In this document: in pieces, positions 34,792 through 43,079 of the stretch
How positions within the stretch are numbered: the stretch's first letter is position 1
Layout: each line of letters starts with the position of its first letter
Origin: Thalassolituus sp034111725
Lineage (GTDB): Bacteria > Pseudomonadota > Gammaproteobacteria > Pseudomonadales > Oceanobacteraceae
Assembly: GCF_034111725.1 (NCBI RefSeq)
Contig: NZ_JAWUWR010000025.1
Location: 1-51,798, forward strand
DNA length: 51,798 nt
Direction of reading: 5' to 3'
Position numbers and translations under genes: made by a program
Notes under the pieces: model-generated
Seen by the model: only the letters and a program-made list of their open reading frames with translations
What the model was told of the DNA's origin: nothing
The model's database searches: none

Positions 34792-36633
34792 ATGAAACAT
34801 ATTATTTTCTCGCCATCGCGCTTTAACTTGTTAAAAACGAGCCTGCTGGCGTTCTCCATGGGTGCGTTTTTACCAGTAAGCGCAGAGGCCGACGTGTCTA
34901 ATGTAGAAGCATCTGGGTCAGATGTTATTTGTGGCCCCGATGCGAATAGTCAACGTCGTCTACCGGGAATCGCTAACAGCGATTGTATTGCGCTAGAAAA
35001 AGATCCGGAAAATGTAAAAGCGTTACCGGAAAAAAGCTCGCCAACCCCGCGCCCTGTGTTACTTGATTATGAAAATAAAATCATAAGTTTTGATGACCGC
35101 TGGCGCATTGTTGAACTGGTAGGCTACGAAGAGAACTTACTTGATCCGTATAATCGTAACGTATTAAAAGCTGACCGGCCTTTGTATGACGATTGGTTTT
35201 TTAATGTCTCGATTGTTTCTGATACTTTCTACGAAAATCGTAGAGTGCCAACGCCGGTGGGTTTGCAGAGTACACGCAACAGCGGCGATTTAGGTGTCTT
35301 CGGCTCCGGTTATCAGCAAGCCTTGATCGAAAACTTATTATTTGAATTTGTCTATTACAAGGGTGATACCACCTTTCGCCCCCCCGATTATGAATTCCGT
35401 TTTATTCCAGTTATTAACTACAACGCTACTTATCTTGATGAGATTTTAGGCGTCAATGTTGATCCTGCCGATAACACGACGCGCTATGAAGACTTTATTG
35501 GTATTCAAGGTCTGTTTGTCGATAAGCACTTGCGTAACGTCAGTGATAACTTTGACTTCGATAGTTTACGCGTGGGTATTCAGCCGTTTAACTCAGATTT
35601 TCGGGGTTTCTTATTTCAAGACAGTCCCTTTGGCGTGCGCTTGTTTGGCAACCGCAGCAACAATATCTTCCAATACAACTTAGCTTGGTTTCGTCGCCTA
35701 GAAAAAGACATTAATAGTGGCTTAAACGACGTTCGACGTACCCTGCGCGATGACGATATTTTTGTTGCTAACCTCTACTGGCAAGATATGCCAGTGTTAG
35801 GTTTCTTTAGCCAAGCGACGATTATTCATAACCGCAATGGCGAAGAAGATAATAATCGCTACGATGAAAACGGCTTTATTCAACGTCCGGCTTCTCTCGG
35901 TGGCGAGCGCCCAAAAAGCTACGAAGTTACGTATTTTGGTTATAACGGCGATGGTCATATTGGCCGCTTGAACTTGACGGTGTCGGCGTATCAGGCGATC
36001 GGCACAATAAGAAACGATGTCTTTAGTCAGCGCGATGCCGATATTAATGCACAGTTTTTTGCCGCTGAATTATCCCGTGATTATAGTTGGGCGCGTTATC
36101 GCTTGTCGGCAATGTACGGAAGTGGTGATAGTGATCCGTATGATGATGTGGCCGAAGGCTTCGACGCCATCTTTGAAAATCCACAATTTGCTGGAGCGGA
36201 TACTAGTTATTGGATGCGCCAAGGCGTGCCGTTAATTGCCGGTGGTAAAGTGGCAATTAGCAGTCGCAATGGCTTACTCAATTCATTACGCACCTCAAAA
36301 GAACAAGGCCAGTCAAACTTCACTAACCCCGGTATTCGTTTGCTGGGGGCCGGTGCCGATTGGGATTTGCTACCAGAGCTGCGCGTGTCGTTTAACGTCA
36401 ACCGTTTATGGTTTGACGACACCACCGTTATTGAAGTGGCACGTAATCAAGGCGATATCGATACGCACATTGGCGACGATGTCTCCATCGCCATTATTTA
36501 TCGCCCATTTATGAGTCAAAACATTGTTGCGCGGGCGTCCTACGCCAAGCTGTTTGCGGGTCAGGGATATAAAGACTTATTCCCAGATGAAGATCCGCAT
36601 TCCTTGCTGTTAAACCTGACGCTCTCTTATTAA
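34792..36633 (+). CDS. Outer-membrane beta-barrel protein of the multihaem operon
   Basis: 613 residues. A signal peptide cleaved near SAEA (about residue 34), a polar N-terminal region of about 85 residues, then a long chain of alternating strands rich in Tyr, Phe, Asn and Asp, ending in NLTLSY with a terminal aromatic residue. It resembles a 16-stranded-or-larger porin-like barrel (DUF1302/alginate-export style) but I cannot name the family. It has no CxxC motif like that of MtrB. ATG 34792 follows AGGGGA; an upstream GTG at 34771 lies in the previous gene. Placed between lipoprotein and secreted cytochromes, it may hold or pass them through the outer membrane. Confidence 0.78.
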   Translation: MKHIIFSPSRFNLLKTSLLAFSMGAFLPVSAEADVSNVEASGSDVICGPDANSQRRLPGIANSDCIALEKDPENVKALPEKSSPTPRPVLLDYENKIISFDDRWRIVELVGYEENLLDPYNRNVLKADRPLYDDWFFNVSIVSDTFYENRRVPTPVGLQSTRNSGDLGVFGSGYQQALIENLLFEFVYYKGDTTFRPPDYEFRFIPVINYNATYLDEILGVNVDPADNTTRYEDFIGIQGLFVDKHLRNVSDNFDFDSLRVGIQPFNSDFRGFLFQDSPFGVRLFGNRSNNIFQYNLAWFRRLEKDINSGLNDVRRTLRDDDIFVANLYWQDMPVLGFFSQATIIHNRNGEEDNNRYDENGFIQRPASLGGERPKSYEVTYFGYNGDGHIGRLNLTVSAYQAIGTIRNDVFSQRDADINAQFFAAELSRDYSWARYRLSAMYGSGDSDPYDDVAEGFDAIFENPQFAGADTSYWMRQGVPLIAGGKVAISSRNGLLNSLRTSKEQGQSNFTNPGIRLLGAGADWDLLPELRVSFNVNRLWFDDTTVIEVARNQGDIDTHIGDDVSIAIIYRPFMSQNIVARASYAKLFAGQGYKDLFPDEDPHSLLLNLTLSY

Positions 36634-36679
36634 TGCTTATGTTTAGATTCACTCGCACTGACACCGGAATGCTTAACCA

Positions 36680-39600
36680 ATGAAACGATTTATTCATTAC
36701 TTACTACTGCTCAGTGCGTTGATCGCAGCTAGCGCATATGCGTCTGAAAAGGCACATAAAGTAGAGCGTGACTATGAGTTCTATCCGCCCGCTCCTGCAT
36801 TTCAAACCCAAGATGTGGCCGATGAAAAAAGTGCCGGTTGTATGAGTTGTCATACCGACACCGATAGCAAAAACATGCACAGTAATTCAGCGGTTGTTCT
36901 TGGCTGTACGGATTGTCATGGTGGTAATGCCAGTGTGAAAATCGAAGCGGGTATGACGCGAAAAACAGATGGTTACTTTGCCAAGATGGAACAAGCGCAC
37001 GTATTACCGACGCTGCCCGATGCCTGGTTATATCCGAGTAGTGCGAACCCTGAAATTAGCTACACCTTGCTGAACAAAGAAAGCCCTGAATTTATTCGCT
37101 TTATGAACCCGTCGGATTACCGCATCGTTGAAGATGCGTGCGGTAGCTGTCACCAAAAAGAAATTGAAGCCTCTAAACGCAGCCTTCATGCCACCGGCGC
37201 TATGCTGTGGGGTGGTGCGTCTTACAATAACGGTATTTTACCGTTCAAAAATTATATCTTAGGTGAGGCTTACACCCGCGATGGCAAAGCGGCTGCGATT
37301 CAAGGGCCGATCAAACCGGATGCCGCTATGACAGAGCAAGGTGTGATTGATACCTTGTATCCACTGCCCGCTTGGGAAACGGTCAAACCCGGCGATATTT
37401 TCCGCGTATTCGAACGCGGTGGTCGTAACATTACTAACCTATTTCCAGAAACCGGCATCCCCAATTCGCTCGGCGTATTGCAGCGTTTAGAAGAACCGGG
37501 TCGCCCGGATTTCCGTCAGTCGAATCGCGGGCCGGGTACTGGGCAGCGTATTTCGGTGCCGTTGATTAACATTACGAAAACCCGCTTAAATGATCCTTTG
37601 TTATGGTTTATGGGCACCAACGATCAACCGGGCGATTATCGCAATTCCGGTTGTGCTTCCTGTCACGTGGTTTATGCCAACGACCGTGATCCGCGTCACT
37701 CGGGTTTTTATGCTCAGCATGGGCATGAAGGTAAAAGCATCAGTAAAGATCCGACCATCTCTAAAACAGAGTCGGGTCATCCGTTGCAGCACACCTTTAG
37801 TAATGCCATTCCAACCAGTCAGTGCATGATCTGCCATATGCATCAGCCGAATATGTTTATGAACACCTACTTGGGTTACACCATGTGGGATTACGAATCT
37901 GATGCGCCCTCTATGTGGCCAGAAAAACAAAAGTATCCGACGGAAGAAGAAAAACACGATGTCTATGAGCACAACCCCGAAGGCGCTGCCGCACGGGGTA
38001 AATGGGGTGACCGTGATTTCTTGAAGAATGTATCAGATTTAAATCCAGAATTAAAAGACACCCAGTTTGCTGATTACCACGGTCACGGCTGGAATTTCCG
38101 TGCAATTTTTAAACGTGATCGTAAAGGTAATCTGTTGGATGCCGAAGGCGAAAAAGTCTCGGATCAAGATCCCGAGAAATTCGATAAAGCGGTGCATATG
38201 TCATCTGTGCATTTGGATGTCGGCATGCATTGTGTGGATTGCCACTTTTCCCAAGACGGTCACGGCAATGGGCATTTACAAGGTGAAGTAGCATTGGCGG
38301 TAGAGATCGACTGCCAAGACTGCCACGGTAATGCCGATTCATATCCTAACTTGACGACGTCAGGGCCAGCGAAATTAGAAAATGGTCGTGACTTAACGTT
38401 ATTGCGCACGCCTGATGGCCGTAAACGGTTTGAATGGATTAATGGCAAGTTATTCCAGCGCGCCTCGCTTGATCCTAATAAAGAATGGGAGTTGTCCTTG
38501 GTGAAAGATTCCGTCACCGAAGGCAATGATCATTACAACGAAAAAGCCGCACGCGCGAAATTGATGAGCAAAGATACCGATAATTTAAGTTGGGGCGAAT
38601 TTGTACCGACCAATAATCGTGCGCACCAAGATAGCGAAATGGAATGTTATAGCTGCCATACGTCTTGGACTACGAGTTGCGGTGGCTGTCATTTACCGAT
38701 TCAGGCTAACCAAAAAACCGAGCGTCATCATTATGAAGGCGGCGAGTCGCGTAATTATGCAACCTATAATCCTCAGGTCGCGCGCGATCAGATCTTTATG
38801 CTGGGACGCCGTGGTGATCGCAAGGGCGGGAAAATAGCACCGGTACGTTCAACCTCAGCCTTGGTGTTGTCGTCGACCAACTCGAACCGCGAAAATATTT
38901 ATATTCAGCAGCCACCGATTTCATCGAGTGGTTACAGCTCGCAGGCAATGAATCCGCATTTCCCGCATACCGTGCGTAAAACCGAAACGAAAGACTGCCA
39001 AGATTGTCACGTGTCGGACACTAACGATAACAACGCCATCATGTCGCAGTTATTAATGTTTGGTACTAACTACATTAACTTCGTCGGTAAGTACGCTTGG
39101 GTTGGCTCTGAAAATGCGGTGAATGCCGTCGATGTGACTGAGTGGGAAGAACCGCAAGCGGTGCGCGGTAGTTACTTGCAGAAGTACGCTTACCCTGATT
39201 TTTATCAAGCGCATCTAGATAAAGGCGGCGAGTTAACGGCACATACGCATTCGGCTGGTGAGGTCGGTTGTTTGCAAATGCGTGGCGAGTATTTATTCGT
39301 GGCGGAAGGCAAAGAAGGGTTTAGTGTTTATGATATTGCCAGTATTGATAATAAAGGCGTATCTCAGCGCATTATTTCTGCGCCGTTTAGCCCACTCGGC
39401 CACGATGCCCATATTGATAGCAAAGACGCATCATGTATGACCATGCCATCAATGACACAGCCGATTGCTTATGAGCGCAATGATAGTGAATTAATGCGGG
39501 TAACCAATAAAGAAACCCCAATGCATCCAATTCATAAATACGCCTTTATTACCGACCGTGAAGAAGGCCTGATTTTGGTTGATATCAATACCTTCGCCGA

Positions 39601-40423
39601 TGGTGAGCCGCGCAATAACCAACTTGAGCGCGCGCTTACTTGGAATCCGGGCGGTGTGTTGAAGGGTGCGAATCACATTACGATGGGCGGTTATTACGCC
39701 TATATCAGCACGCCCATTGGTGTTTTAGTGGTGAATCTAAACGAGCCGCTAAAACCGAAATTAGAATCTATTATTTCGGTTAAAGACGCCCGTGCGACCG
39801 CACTGCAATTCCGTTATTTGTATGTCACGACGGCAGAAGGTGTTCAGGTCGTTGACGTGACGGATGTTAAGAATCCGCATTTGCTTCCTACTAAGATCGA
39901 GCTAGCCGATGCACAGCGTATTTATTTAGCGCGTACTTATGCCTATGTTGCGGCAGGTAAAGATGGTTTGGTGATTCTCGATATTGAACAGGCTGATCAA
40001 CCTAAGGTGTATCAGACGTTCAATGCTGACGGTGAGATTAAAGATGCGCGTGATGTCATTGTTGCAACCACCAATGCTTCACTGTTTGCGTATGTCGCCG
40101 ATGGTGTTGGTGGTTTAAAAGTCTTACAGCTGACGTCGCCGGATATTCAACCTAAGTTTTACGGTTTTAGTCCTGAGCCGAATCCCCATTTGATTGCTCA
40201 CTATCAAACTTCTAAACCAGCACTGAGTTTGTCGCGTGGTTTAGCGCGTGATCGCGGTGTGGATGAAACCGGCGAGCAGATTTCTGTCTTTGGTCGTTTA
40301 GGTTCCCGACCATTGAACTTAGAAGAAATGAAACGACTGTATCTTAACCCGAATGGTAAGCCTTGGACTGTGCCGGTCGATTCCAGCACGTTAAAGCGTA
40401 CAGACGGTTATAAGAATGATTAA
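36680..40423 (+). CDS. Secreted decahaem cytochrome c with C-terminal LVIVD-repeat propeller
   Basis: 1247 residues. A signal peptide ends near SAYA. Ten CxxCH motifs are spread over residues about 55-780: CMSCH, CTDCH, CGSCH, CASCH, CMICH, CVDCH, CQDCH, CYSCH, CGGCH and CQDCH. From about 865 to 1160 there are six LVIVD-type repeats (for example LFVAEGKEGFSVYDI, AFITDREEGLILVDI, LYVTTAEGVQVVDV, AYVAAGKDGLVILDI), which usually build a surface beta-propeller. The protein is periplasmic or exposed. The fusion suggests the propeller docks the cytochrome to a partner or acceptor. It lies 46 bases after the barrel gene. Acceptor unknown. Confidence 0.9.
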   Translation: MKRFIHYLLLLSALIAASAYASEKAHKVERDYEFYPPAPAFQTQDVADEKSAGCMSCHTDTDSKNMHSNSAVVLGCTDCHGGNASVKIEAGMTRKTDGYFAKMEQAHVLPTLPDAWLYPSSANPEISYTLLNKESPEFIRFMNPSDYRIVEDACGSCHQKEIEASKRSLHATGAMLWGGASYNNGILPFKNYILGEAYTRDGKAAAIQGPIKPDAAMTEQGVIDTLYPLPAWETVKPGDIFRVFERGGRNITNLFPETGIPNSLGVLQRLEEPGRPDFRQSNRGPGTGQRISVPLINITKTRLNDPLLWFMGTNDQPGDYRNSGCASCHVVYANDRDPRHSGFYAQHGHEGKSISKDPTISKTESGHPLQHTFSNAIPTSQCMICHMHQPNMFMNTYLGYTMWDYESDAPSMWPEKQKYPTEEEKHDVYEHNPEGAAARGKWGDRDFLKNVSDLNPELKDTQFADYHGHGWNFRAIFKRDRKGNLLDAEGEKVSDQDPEKFDKAVHMSSVHLDVGMHCVDCHFSQDGHGNGHLQGEVALAVEIDCQDCHGNADSYPNLTTSGPAKLENGRDLTLLRTPDGRKRFEWINGKLFQRASLDPNKEWELSLVKDSVTEGNDHYNEKAARAKLMSKDTDNLSWGEFVPTNNRAHQDSEMECYSCHTSWTTSCGGCHLPIQANQKTERHHYEGGESRNYATYNPQVARDQIFMLGRRGDRKGGKIAPVRSTSALVLSSTNSNRENIYIQQPPISSSGYSSQAMNPHFPHTVRKTETKDCQDCHVSDTNDNNAIMSQLLMFGTNYINFVGKYAWVGSENAVNAVDVTEWEEPQAVRGSYLQKYAYPDFYQAHLDKGGELTAHTHSAGEVGCLQMRGEYLFVAEGKEGFSVYDIASIDNKGVSQRIISAPFSPLGHDAHIDSKDASCMTMPSMTQPIAYERNDSELMRVTNKETPMHPIHKYAFITDREEGLILVDINTFADGEPRNNQLERALTWNPGGVLKGANHITMGGYYAYISTPIGVLVVNLNEPLKPKLESIISVKDARATALQFRYLYVTTAEGVQVVDVTDVKNPHLLPTKIELADAQRIYLARTYAYVAAGKDGLVILDIEQADQPKVYQTFNADGEIKDARDVIVATTNASLFAYVADGVGGLKVLQLTSPDIQPKFYGFSPEPNPHLIAHYQTSKPALSLSRGLARDRGVDETGEQISVFGRLGSRPLNLEEMKRLYLNPNGKPWTVPVDSSTLKRTDGYKND

Positions 40424-40436
40424 GCAGGTAATAACA

Positions 40437-41732
40437 ATGAAAAAAGGGTTAATGCCTATTATCGCCGCGCTTTTCATCTGCGCCGCATCTGCGGTGCAGG
40501 CGCTACCGCAAAACGATGAGCGTGTGCACGAAGGCGTTGCCTCGTGTGCGAATTCCGTCTGTCATGGCCGCGCTGCGCCGAAAGATGGCTCGGACGTGAA
40601 CCTCAATGAATACCGTATCTGGCTAAAAAATGATGCGCATTCATTAGCCTATAAAGTGCTGCTCAACGATAAATCTAAAATGATCGCTGCGAATTTAGGT
40701 TTGCCTGATGCGCATACCGCCAAAATTTGTTTGGACTGTCATGCCGACAATGTTGCGCCAGAATATCGCGGCGCAAAATTCCAAATTAGCGATGGTATCG
40801 GTTGTGAGTCTTGTCACGGTGGTTCGCAGAATTGGTTGGCAACGCATACCGGTAAGGACGCAACGCATCCGCAAAACCTAGCCAATGGCTTGTATGCCTT
40901 GACTGATCCCGATGCAAAAGCGGGTTTATGCTTATCGTGTCATCAAGGTACCAAAGATAAATTAGCCACCCATAAAATCATGGGCGCTGGCCATCCGCGC
41001 TTACGCTTCGATATGGCGGTGTTTTCGGCGAATCAGCCGCGCCACTATGATCTTGATGCCGATTACTTTGCGCGCGGAAAATCCGAACTAGCGCCTGCTG
41101 ATGCATGGTTATCGGGACTAACTAATGCGGCAATCGGCAGTTTAGAGTTGATCGAGGACCATTTTGATCGTGGCCAAGTTTTTCCTGAGTTAGCCTTGTT
41201 TGATTGCCATAGCTGTCATCATGGTATGAACGATAAACGCTGGAACGCGAATAGCACGCTGGCAGCCGGCTCAGTAAGGTTGAATTTGAGCCAAATTCGT
41301 TTACTCGCCGATGTGATTGAGCCGCTGGATTTGTTTTCTAGTGGTGAGCTTGCGTCTTTGCGCGATGCAATTAATACCATTAATAACGGCTCGCAAGTCT
41401 CCGTCGGGCAAGTTAAAGCCGGTGCTGCTGCGTTAACCTTGCAGTTACGCAGTATTAAAGTCGTGCTCGCAGAGGCTTCATTGGACGCTGTAGCTTGGGC
41501 TGCAATTCGTGAGAGTATGTTGAAGCAGGCAGCGCGCGGTGCTTACTCTGATTTCATCATGGCAGAGCAAATGTTTTTGGCGTTAGATACTTTAAATATG
41601 GCCATTAATCCGAATGGTACGTATCAGCGCGAAGTGGATGCCATTTTCGCCACGGTAAAAGATGAAAGCCATTTTTCGCCAGCAAGTTTTAAACAAGCGT
41701 CTCAACAATTTTATCAACGCTTAGGTAAGTAA
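40437..41732 (+). CDS. Secreted pentahaem cytochrome c (cytochrome c554-like)
   Basis: 431 residues. A signal peptide ends near AVQA. Four canonical motifs (CLDCH, CESCH, CLSCH and CHSCH) plus one wider CANSVCH (C-x4-CH) near residue 37 give five probable haems. GHPRLRFD and the region after it resemble the cytochrome c554 family of multihaem proteins. The C-terminal third is helical without haem motifs. I chose ATG 40437 (CAGGT upstream, leader begins there) over ATG 40416, which overlaps the previous stop. Probably receives electrons from, or passes them to, the decahaem partners in the periplasm. Confidence 0.87.
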   Translation: MKKGLMPIIAALFICAASAVQALPQNDERVHEGVASCANSVCHGRAAPKDGSDVNLNEYRIWLKNDAHSLAYKVLLNDKSKMIAANLGLPDAHTAKICLDCHADNVAPEYRGAKFQISDGIGCESCHGGSQNWLATHTGKDATHPQNLANGLYALTDPDAKAGLCLSCHQGTKDKLATHKIMGAGHPRLRFDMAVFSANQPRHYDLDADYFARGKSELAPADAWLSGLTNAAIGSLELIEDHFDRGQVFPELALFDCHSCHHGMNDKRWNANSTLAAGSVRLNLSQIRLLADVIEPLDLFSSGELASLRDAINTINNGSQVSVGQVKAGAAALTLQLRSIKVVLAEASLDAVAWAAIRESMLKQAARGAYSDFIMAEQMFLALDTLNMAINPNGTYQREVDAIFATVKDESHFSPASFKQASQQFYQRLGK

Positions 41733-41733
41733 C

Positions 41734-42150
41734 ATGAGTGACGTCGTTGAAGATAATAATATTGGTGGCGCATGGACTTTGCCGGTGTCGCCGAAACCGC
41801 CTGAGGTGCTTCCTCGTATTGCCGATGCGGAAGTCGCTCGCCTAAAGAGTGCTACTGCTAGCGCAGCAATTGTTTTGCTGTCAGATATGCCCGCTGATAA
41901 TAAATTGTTAGATATGACAAGTGATGGGCCTTTTGTTGTTGGTTCAGCCGCCACTACAGATTTAATCATTAATCACGAATCGGTGGGAGCTGAGCATTTC
42001 GAGCTAGTTGCGATTGAAGGGCAATACAAAGTCACGAATCTGGCATTGCTACAAGGAACATGGGTTAACGAGAAACGAATCCGTAGCCAAAAACTGGTGA
42101 ATAAAGACATTATTCGCAGCGGCTGCGTTGAATTTGTGTTTTTAACCTGA
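41734..42150 (+). CDS. Stand-alone FHA-domain protein
   Basis: 138 residues, no signal peptide, so cytoplasmic. The C-terminal FHA domain (about 60-138) has GPFVVGSAATTDLIIN, the SVGAEHFEL segment and LLQGTWVNEKRI, matching the phosphopeptide-binding loops of the fold, although the usual GRS is GSA here. The first 55 residues are Pro-, Ala- and Ser-rich. It starts one base after the pentahaem gene. It is the second FHA domain in the operon and could compete with or partner the FHA-decahaem protein. No kinase or phosphatase gene is present in the window. Confidence 0.82.
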   Translation: MSDVVEDNNIGGAWTLPVSPKPPEVLPRIADAEVARLKSATASAAIVLLSDMPADNKLLDMTSDGPFVVGSAATTDLIINHESVGAEHFELVAIEGQYKVTNLALLQGTWVNEKRIRSQKLVNKDIIRSGCVEFVFLT

Positions 42151-42205
42151 ATCGTAATTATGTCTATGCTGCTACAGGACGTTAAACATTGATTGAGCGA
42201 TTGAT

Positions 42206-43069
42206 ATGAAAATTACCTTCTATGGAGTCAGAGGCTCTATCGCTGTTTCCGGGCGAGACTTCGTGAAGTACGGTGGCAATACATCTTGTGTGCATGTCGA
42301 GTTAGATTGTGGTCGTCATTTGGTATTTGACGCCGGTACGGGATTGCAGAACTTAGGTAAGAAAATTCGTAAAACCAAGGACTCTATTTATTTATTACTG
42401 AGTCATCATCACCTTGATCATATTCAGGGATTTCCATTTTTTGATCCTATCTATTCATCGAGCGCAGATATTCATTTATTGATGCCTGCGGTATCTGAAG
42501 GCGAGGTTTTTCCACTATTAAACCAAATGGGGGGACGAACGTTTCCCGTGTCTTACCAAAATTTGGCATCGCGTATTACCACCTATCCTTTAATTCAAAG
42601 CAGTGATTACGATTTTTTGCACTCCACTCGATTATCGACCCTGTCGCTTAATCATCCGGGCAGTGGCTTGGCTTATAAGCTAGAAGCGGATGGCGCAACG
42701 GTTGCGTATGTCACTGACAATGAGCTTTTTCCGCCGGGTACGCCGCTGAATCATTACGACCAATGGGTTAAGTTTCTGCATGGTGTTGATGTGCTTATTC
42801 ATGATGCGCAGTACACCGATGATGATATGCCACACAAACATGGCTGGGGACACTCAACGATTAAGCAGGTTATGCAGCTGGCCAAAGATGCAGAAGTAAA
42901 GCATTTAGCTTTATTTCACCATGATCAAGAACGAACAGACTATCAGCTAGATGCAATTGCCAAAGAATGTGGTGAGCAGTTACACGCTAACAATAAAGAA
43001 GCGAGCTGCTTTTGCACATTTGAAGGGATGGCATTGAGGCTGGATAAAAACGGATTAAATTCGCTATGA
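42206..43069 (+). CDS. Metallo-beta-lactamase-fold hydrolase
   Basis: 287 residues, cytoplasmic. The N-terminus MKITFYGVRGSIAVSG and YGGNTSCV are typical of the PhnP/RNase Z-like branch. The metal site HHHLDH is at residues 67-72, with further ligands in VTDNE, IHDAQYTDDD and LFHHDQE. The branch includes phosphodiesterases acting on cyclic or RNA phosphates. Sitting directly upstream of a nucleotide cyclase, it is a reasonable candidate for the phosphodiesterase that ends the signal; the sequence alone does not prove that substrate. Confidence 0.88.
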   Translation: MKITFYGVRGSIAVSGRDFVKYGGNTSCVHVELDCGRHLVFDAGTGLQNLGKKIRKTKDSIYLLLSHHHLDHIQGFPFFDPIYSSSADIHLLMPAVSEGEVFPLLNQMGGRTFPVSYQNLASRITTYPLIQSSDYDFLHSTRLSTLSLNHPGSGLAYKLEADGATVAYVTDNELFPPGTPLNHYDQWVKFLHGVDVLIHDAQYTDDDMPHKHGWGHSTIKQVMQLAKDAEVKHLALFHHDQERTDYQLDAIAKECGEQLHANNKEASCFCTFEGMALRLDKNGLNSL

Positions 43070-43079
43070 AAAACCTACT

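Noticed and set aside
37601..37972. 123-codon minus-strand open frame inside the decahaem-LVIVD gene
   Set aside because: Antisense shadow of a gene with clear haem motifs; no start signal and an implausible composition.
27580..41732. Considered whether this is an MtrCAB-type extracellular electron conduit
   Set aside because: The barrel lacks the N-terminal CxxC of MtrB, there is no MtrC/OmcA-type lipoprotein decahaem, and the gene order and extra signalling domains do not match. Only a functional analogy is possible.
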